From an uncultured Bacillota bacterium (lineage in GTDB: Bacteria; Bacillota; Clostridia; Peptostreptococcales; Anaerovoracaceae): a stretch of 8,793 nucleotides of DNA. The stretch's first letter is position 1. Every line of letters starts with the position of its first letter. The stretch covers positions 1 through 8,793 of the forward strand of contig CASEFF010000152.1 in the NCBI GenBank assembly GCA_949287115.1, read 5' to 3'. Under the pieces are notes generated by a model that made no database searches, was not told the DNA's origin, and worked only from the letters and a program-made list of their open reading frames with translations. The position numbers were made by a program, and so were the translations under genes. Shown one piece after another: positions 6,473 through 8,793 of this stretch.

Positions 6473-7176
6473 TAATTGCGCCCCCTAATCATCAATATCC
6501 TGATCAAATTGGCGATCGATGTCGCCAGCGCAGCCACATAGGTCATCGCCGCAGCCGACAGCACCTTTTTCGCGCCCTTAACTTCCGTCTCGTCTATTAT
6601 GCCCAGGGACACCAGCTGCTTTATCGCTCTGCTGCTGGCATTCAGTTCCACCGGCAGGGTTATCGTATGGAACAGTACCACGACTGCGAAAAATATTATA
6701 CCCAGATCGAATATGAAATTCCCCGTCGTCCTGTTGCCCTGCCATATTATGATCAGTCCTATGATCAGCAGCGGCCACGATGCCGTCGATACGAGGTTTA
6801 CCACCGGCGCTATGGCGCTCCTGAACTTCAAAAACACGTACGATGTTCCGTCCTGGATCGCGTGCCCCGACTCGTGAGCTGCGATGCTCACTGCCGCTAT
6901 GGATGTACCGTTGTACACCTGCGAAGAAAGGCGCATGATATCCTTTGACGGGTCGTAGTGATCCGTCAGCCTGCCTGCCACCATCTCCACCGGCACGTGC
7001 TGCAGACCGTTGCTGTCGAGTATCATCCTCGCAGCCTGTCTGCCCGTGATCCCTTTTCTGTTTGCTATCCCCGAATACTTCCTGTACGCTCCGCTGACCT
7101 TCGACTGCGCATAGAACGCGAATATCATGGCAGGTATCAGTATTATTATCGTGGGATCGAACATACCAAAATACAT
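6472..7176 (-). CDS. Membrane zinc metallopeptidase, YugP-like (Zn_peptidase_2)
   Basis: A 234-residue integral membrane protein resembling B. subtilis YugP. The biological substrate of the family is not firmly known. The N-terminal membrane segment is at about 8-24; a soluble part follows with ITGRQAARMIL near 43-53 and the zinc site AAHESGHAIQ at 99-108 (His101, Glu102, His105 of an HExxH motif). Three more hydrophobic stretches lie at about 118-144, 154-175 and 205-228. The conserved LPVELNASSRAI at 174-185 may supply the third zinc ligand through Glu177; that is inference. The start is supported by GAGGT seven nt before the ATG. It lies 22 bp after fmt and overlaps rsmB by one base, a placement common in clostridia, which suggests a housekeeping role, perhaps membrane protein quality control. 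M48/HtpX-type peptidases were considered, but size and motif context fit YugP better. Confidence 0.93.
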   Translation of the reverse strand: MYFGMFDPTIIILIPAMIFAFYAQSKVSGAYRKYSGIANRKGITGRQAARMILDSNGLQHVPVEMVAGRLTDHYDPSKDIMRLSSQVYNGTSIAAVSIAAHESGHAIQDGTSYVFLKFRSAIAPVVNLVSTASWPLLIIGLIIIWQGNRTTGNFIFDLGIIFFAVVVLFHTITLPVELNASSRAIKQLVSLGIIDETEVKGAKKVLSAAAMTYVAALATSIANLIRILMIRGRN

Positions 7177-7198
7177 ATAGTTACCTCAGATTATAATT

Positions 7199-8122
7199 TT
7201 ATCTTAAAACCGTTCCAATTTCAATAGAATTGCCCTTTAAATATTCTCCGACCGCCACTCTTTTTTTACCGGGCATCTGTATGCGCGTCACCCGCAGCAC
7301 GCGTCCTCCCGCGGCTATTTCTATGGCGTCTGCATCCGTTCCGATCACCGTTCCGAAAGGCGCATCCGAAGTTCTGCCGCCATCCTCCGCCTCCCATATC
7401 TTCATCATCCTGTCGCCGTACATCGCATATGTGCCCGGCCACGGATCGAAGGCCCTTATGAGACGCTCTATCTCCACGGGGCTCCTGGAAAAATCTATAT
7501 GTCCTTCGGCCTTGGATATCATCGGCGCGTACGTCGCCTTGCTGTCGTCCTGCTTTTCGGCCTTCAGCGTCTTCAGGCGCGGCAATGTCTCCGCAAGAAG
7601 ATCGGCGCCCATTACCGCCAGCTCATCGTGGAGCTGCTGACCGGTCTTGTGGTCTACGGGAGTCGATCTCTTTGCCAGCATATCGCCCGTGTCCACACCT
7701 TCTGCCATGTACATTATCGTCACGCCCGTCTCCTCGTCTCCTTCTATGATGGCGCGCTGTATCGGTGCCGCCCCCCTGAATCTCGGCAGCAGCGATCCGT
7801 GTATGTTTATACATCCCAGCGGCGGTATGTCCAACACTTCCTTAGGCAGTATCTGTCCGTATGCCGCCACGGCTATGACGTCCGGCGCCGCCTCCCTCAG
7901 CTGCTCAAGAAACTCCGCATCCTTTCGCAGTCTCTGCGGCTGTCTGACTTCAAGACCCAGCTCGAGAGCCTTCTCCTTGACGGGAGAAAACTTCACTTTT
8001 TTACCCCTGTCCCTTACCGCATCCGGCTGCGTCACGACGAAAAGTATCTCATGGCCCTCCCTGTGCAGCCGCTCCAGCGCGGGAACCGCAAAGTCGGGCG
8101 TCCCCATATATACTATCCTCAT
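7199..8122 (-). CDS. fmt: Methionyl-tRNA formyltransferase
   Basis: Fmt transfers a formyl group from 10-formyltetrahydrofolate to Met-tRNA(fMet), making the initiator for translation. The product has 307 residues, close to the family norm. The N-terminal formyltransferase domain (about 1-190) starts MRIVYMGTPDFAVPALERL and contains VAAYGQILP at 85-93, INIHGSLLPRFRGAAPIQRA at 105-124 and GVDTGDML at 142-149. The catalytic triad Asn106, His108 and Asp144 falls at the same numbers as in the E. coli enzyme. The C-terminal tRNA-binding OB-like domain (about 205-300) includes IRAFDPWPGTYA. The start has AGAGGA about seven nt upstream, and lies 12 bp after the def stop. With def it forms the classic pair that adds and later removes the formyl group. 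No truncation or lost residue was seen. Confidence 0.97.
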   Translation of the reverse strand: MRIVYMGTPDFAVPALERLHREGHEILFVVTQPDAVRDRGKKVKFSPVKEKALELGLEVRQPQRLRKDAEFLEQLREAAPDVIAVAAYGQILPKEVLDIPPLGCINIHGSLLPRFRGAAPIQRAIIEGDEETGVTIMYMAEGVDTGDMLAKRSTPVDHKTGQQLHDELAVMGADLLAETLPRLKTLKAEKQDDSKATYAPMISKAEGHIDFSRSPVEIERLIRAFDPWPGTYAMYGDRMMKIWEAEDGGRTSDAPFGTVIGTDADAIEIAAGGRVLRVTRIQMPGKKRVAVGEYLKGNSIEIGTVLR

Positions 8123-8134
8123 ATCCGTTCCTCT

Positions 8135-8608
8135 CTATTCTCCGTCCTCATCGGTGACAGGGCGCACATTCCTTGCCTTGTCGATGTAGAGTATGCCGTC
8201 AAGGTGATCGTTCTCATGGCTCATCACTATTGCCGGGAATCCCTCCAGTACGTATTCCTGCATATTGCCGTCCCTGTCGAGCCCGCGGATCCTTATCCTT
8301 TCCGGTCTTTCCACCGTGCCCACATAGCCCGGCACGGAAAGGCACCCCTCGTCGCTCTCCTGCATGCCTTCTACGTCGCTTATCTCGGGGTTCACGAAGC
8401 AGTACACCTCTCCCGGCTCCGGCTCCGCCACGAACATCCTCCGCATGATGCCTATCTGCGGCGCGGCAAGGCCGACACCTCCCGCATCCCGCATCGTCTC
8501 TATCATATCGTCCAGGATCGTCCTGATCCTGTCGTCAACCTTGTCCACTTCTCTGCATTTCTTCCTCAGGATCGGGTCCCCTTCATGAAATATGTTTCTC
8601 AATGCCAT
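8135..8608 (-). CDS. def: Peptide deformylase
   Basis: Def removes the formyl group from the N-terminal methionine of new proteins at the ribosome exit, using a bound metal (usually iron). The product has 157 residues, the size of the compact bacterial type. All three signature motifs are present: GVGLAAPQIG at 44-53, EGCLSVPG at 87-94 with metal ligand Cys89, and HENDHLDG at 131-138 with ligands His131 and His135 and catalytic Glu132. The residue before the HExxH is Ser130, where Gln is most common; it is not a metal ligand, so activity is expected. The start ATG has AGGAGG ten nt upstream and a nearer AGAGG. The gene begins 14 bp after priA and is followed by fmt 12 bp later. Confidence 0.97.
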   Translation of the reverse strand: MALRNIFHEGDPILRKKCREVDKVDDRIRTILDDMIETMRDAGGVGLAAPQIGIMRRMFVAEPEPGEVYCFVNPEISDVEGMQESDEGCLSVPGYVGTVERPERIRIRGLDRDGNMQEYVLEGFPAIVMSHENDHLDGILYIDKARNVRPVTDEDGE

Positions 8609-8618
8609 GATTCCTCTT

Positions 8619-8624
8619 CCTCCT
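8619..8624 (-). promoter_or_regulatory. Ribosome binding site of def, overlapping the priA stop
   Basis: AGGAGG on the minus strand, ten nt before the def ATG and overlapping two bases of the priA TAG (8625-8623). The overlap fits co-translation along one message. A second purine run (AGAGG) lies closer to the start. Confidence 0.6.
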
Positions 8625-8793
8625 AAACAAAACTGTATGGGTTTATATCGACTACCGCCGTATACTTTTTCTTCCTGTTCTTCCTGTCTTCCTCTCTGAT
8701 ACGGCTTATGGCTCCGGAGTATATGGATCTCCTTCCCTTAAGGCACTTTATCAGCATGGAAAACCTGTATGTGTCCTTTATCTTCTTCATGTA
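8623..8793 (-). CDS. priA: Primosomal protein N' (PriA helicase), C-terminal 56 residues
   Basis: Only the last 56 codons and the TAG stop are in the window; the rest lies beyond the right edge. PriA is the superfamily 2 helicase that reloads the replisome at stalled forks. The visible part reads KIKDTYRFSMLIKCL near its beginning, a basic stretch, then YTAVVDINPYSFV at the end. This matches the family's C-terminal pattern of a Tyr-Arg-hydrophobic-Lys segment followed by a (V/I)D(V/I)(D/N)P strand. Helicase and zinc motifs cannot be checked here. The identification also rests on position: priA directly before def-fmt is a widely conserved order. It is the most upstream gene seen, so the operon promoter lies outside the window. 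Confidence 0.85.
   Translation of the reverse strand, partial: YMKKIKDTYRFSMLIKCLKGRRSIYSGAISRIREEDRKNRKKKYTAVVDINPYSFV

Overview
The window is one dense run of ten genes, all read from the minus strand, so transcription goes from the right edge (high coordinates) to the left. In order they are: priA (3' end only), def, fmt, a YugP-type membrane zinc metallopeptidase, rsmB, a PP2C phosphatase (prpC/stp), a PASTA Ser/Thr kinase (prkC), rsgA, rpe and plsX (cut at its 3' end by the window). Gaps are 12 to 25 bp or short overlaps. The exception is a 70-bp gap between rsmB and prpC. No terminator, RNA gene, mobile element, CRISPR array or convincing internal promoter was seen, and the plus strand appears to hold no genes.

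The organism is very probably a Firmicute of the class Clostridia. The chain priA-def-fmt-(zinc peptidase)-rsmB-prpC-prkC-rsgA-rpe is the conserved low-GC Gram-positive arrangement, and PASTA kinases with a paired PP2C phosphatase are typical of Firmicutes and Actinobacteria. Base composition looks above 50% GC (judged by eye). Isoleucine is mostly coded by AUA and arginine mostly by AGG/AGA, which suggests a specialised clostridial lineage; an Anaerovoracaceae/Family XIII-like anaerobe is a low-confidence guess.

Right block (about 5180-8793): replication restart (PriA), formyl-methionine metabolism at the two ends of protein synthesis (Fmt formylates initiator tRNA, Def removes the formyl group), a membrane zinc protease, and 16S rRNA C967 methylation (RsmB). 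Left block (1-5109): the phosphatase/kinase pair that senses the cell wall, the 30S-maturation GTPase RsgA (a PrkC target in Bacillus subtilis), the pentose-phosphate epimerase Rpe, and PlsX, which makes acyl-phosphate for phospholipid synthesis. The theme is growth: ribosome function, wall sensing, and carbon and lipid supply in one likely transcription unit.

No undescribed system was found. The points worth a second look are modest: rlmN and thiN are absent from their usual places, plsX directly follows rpe, the third PASTA repeat of the kinase is divergent, and the codon bias is strong.
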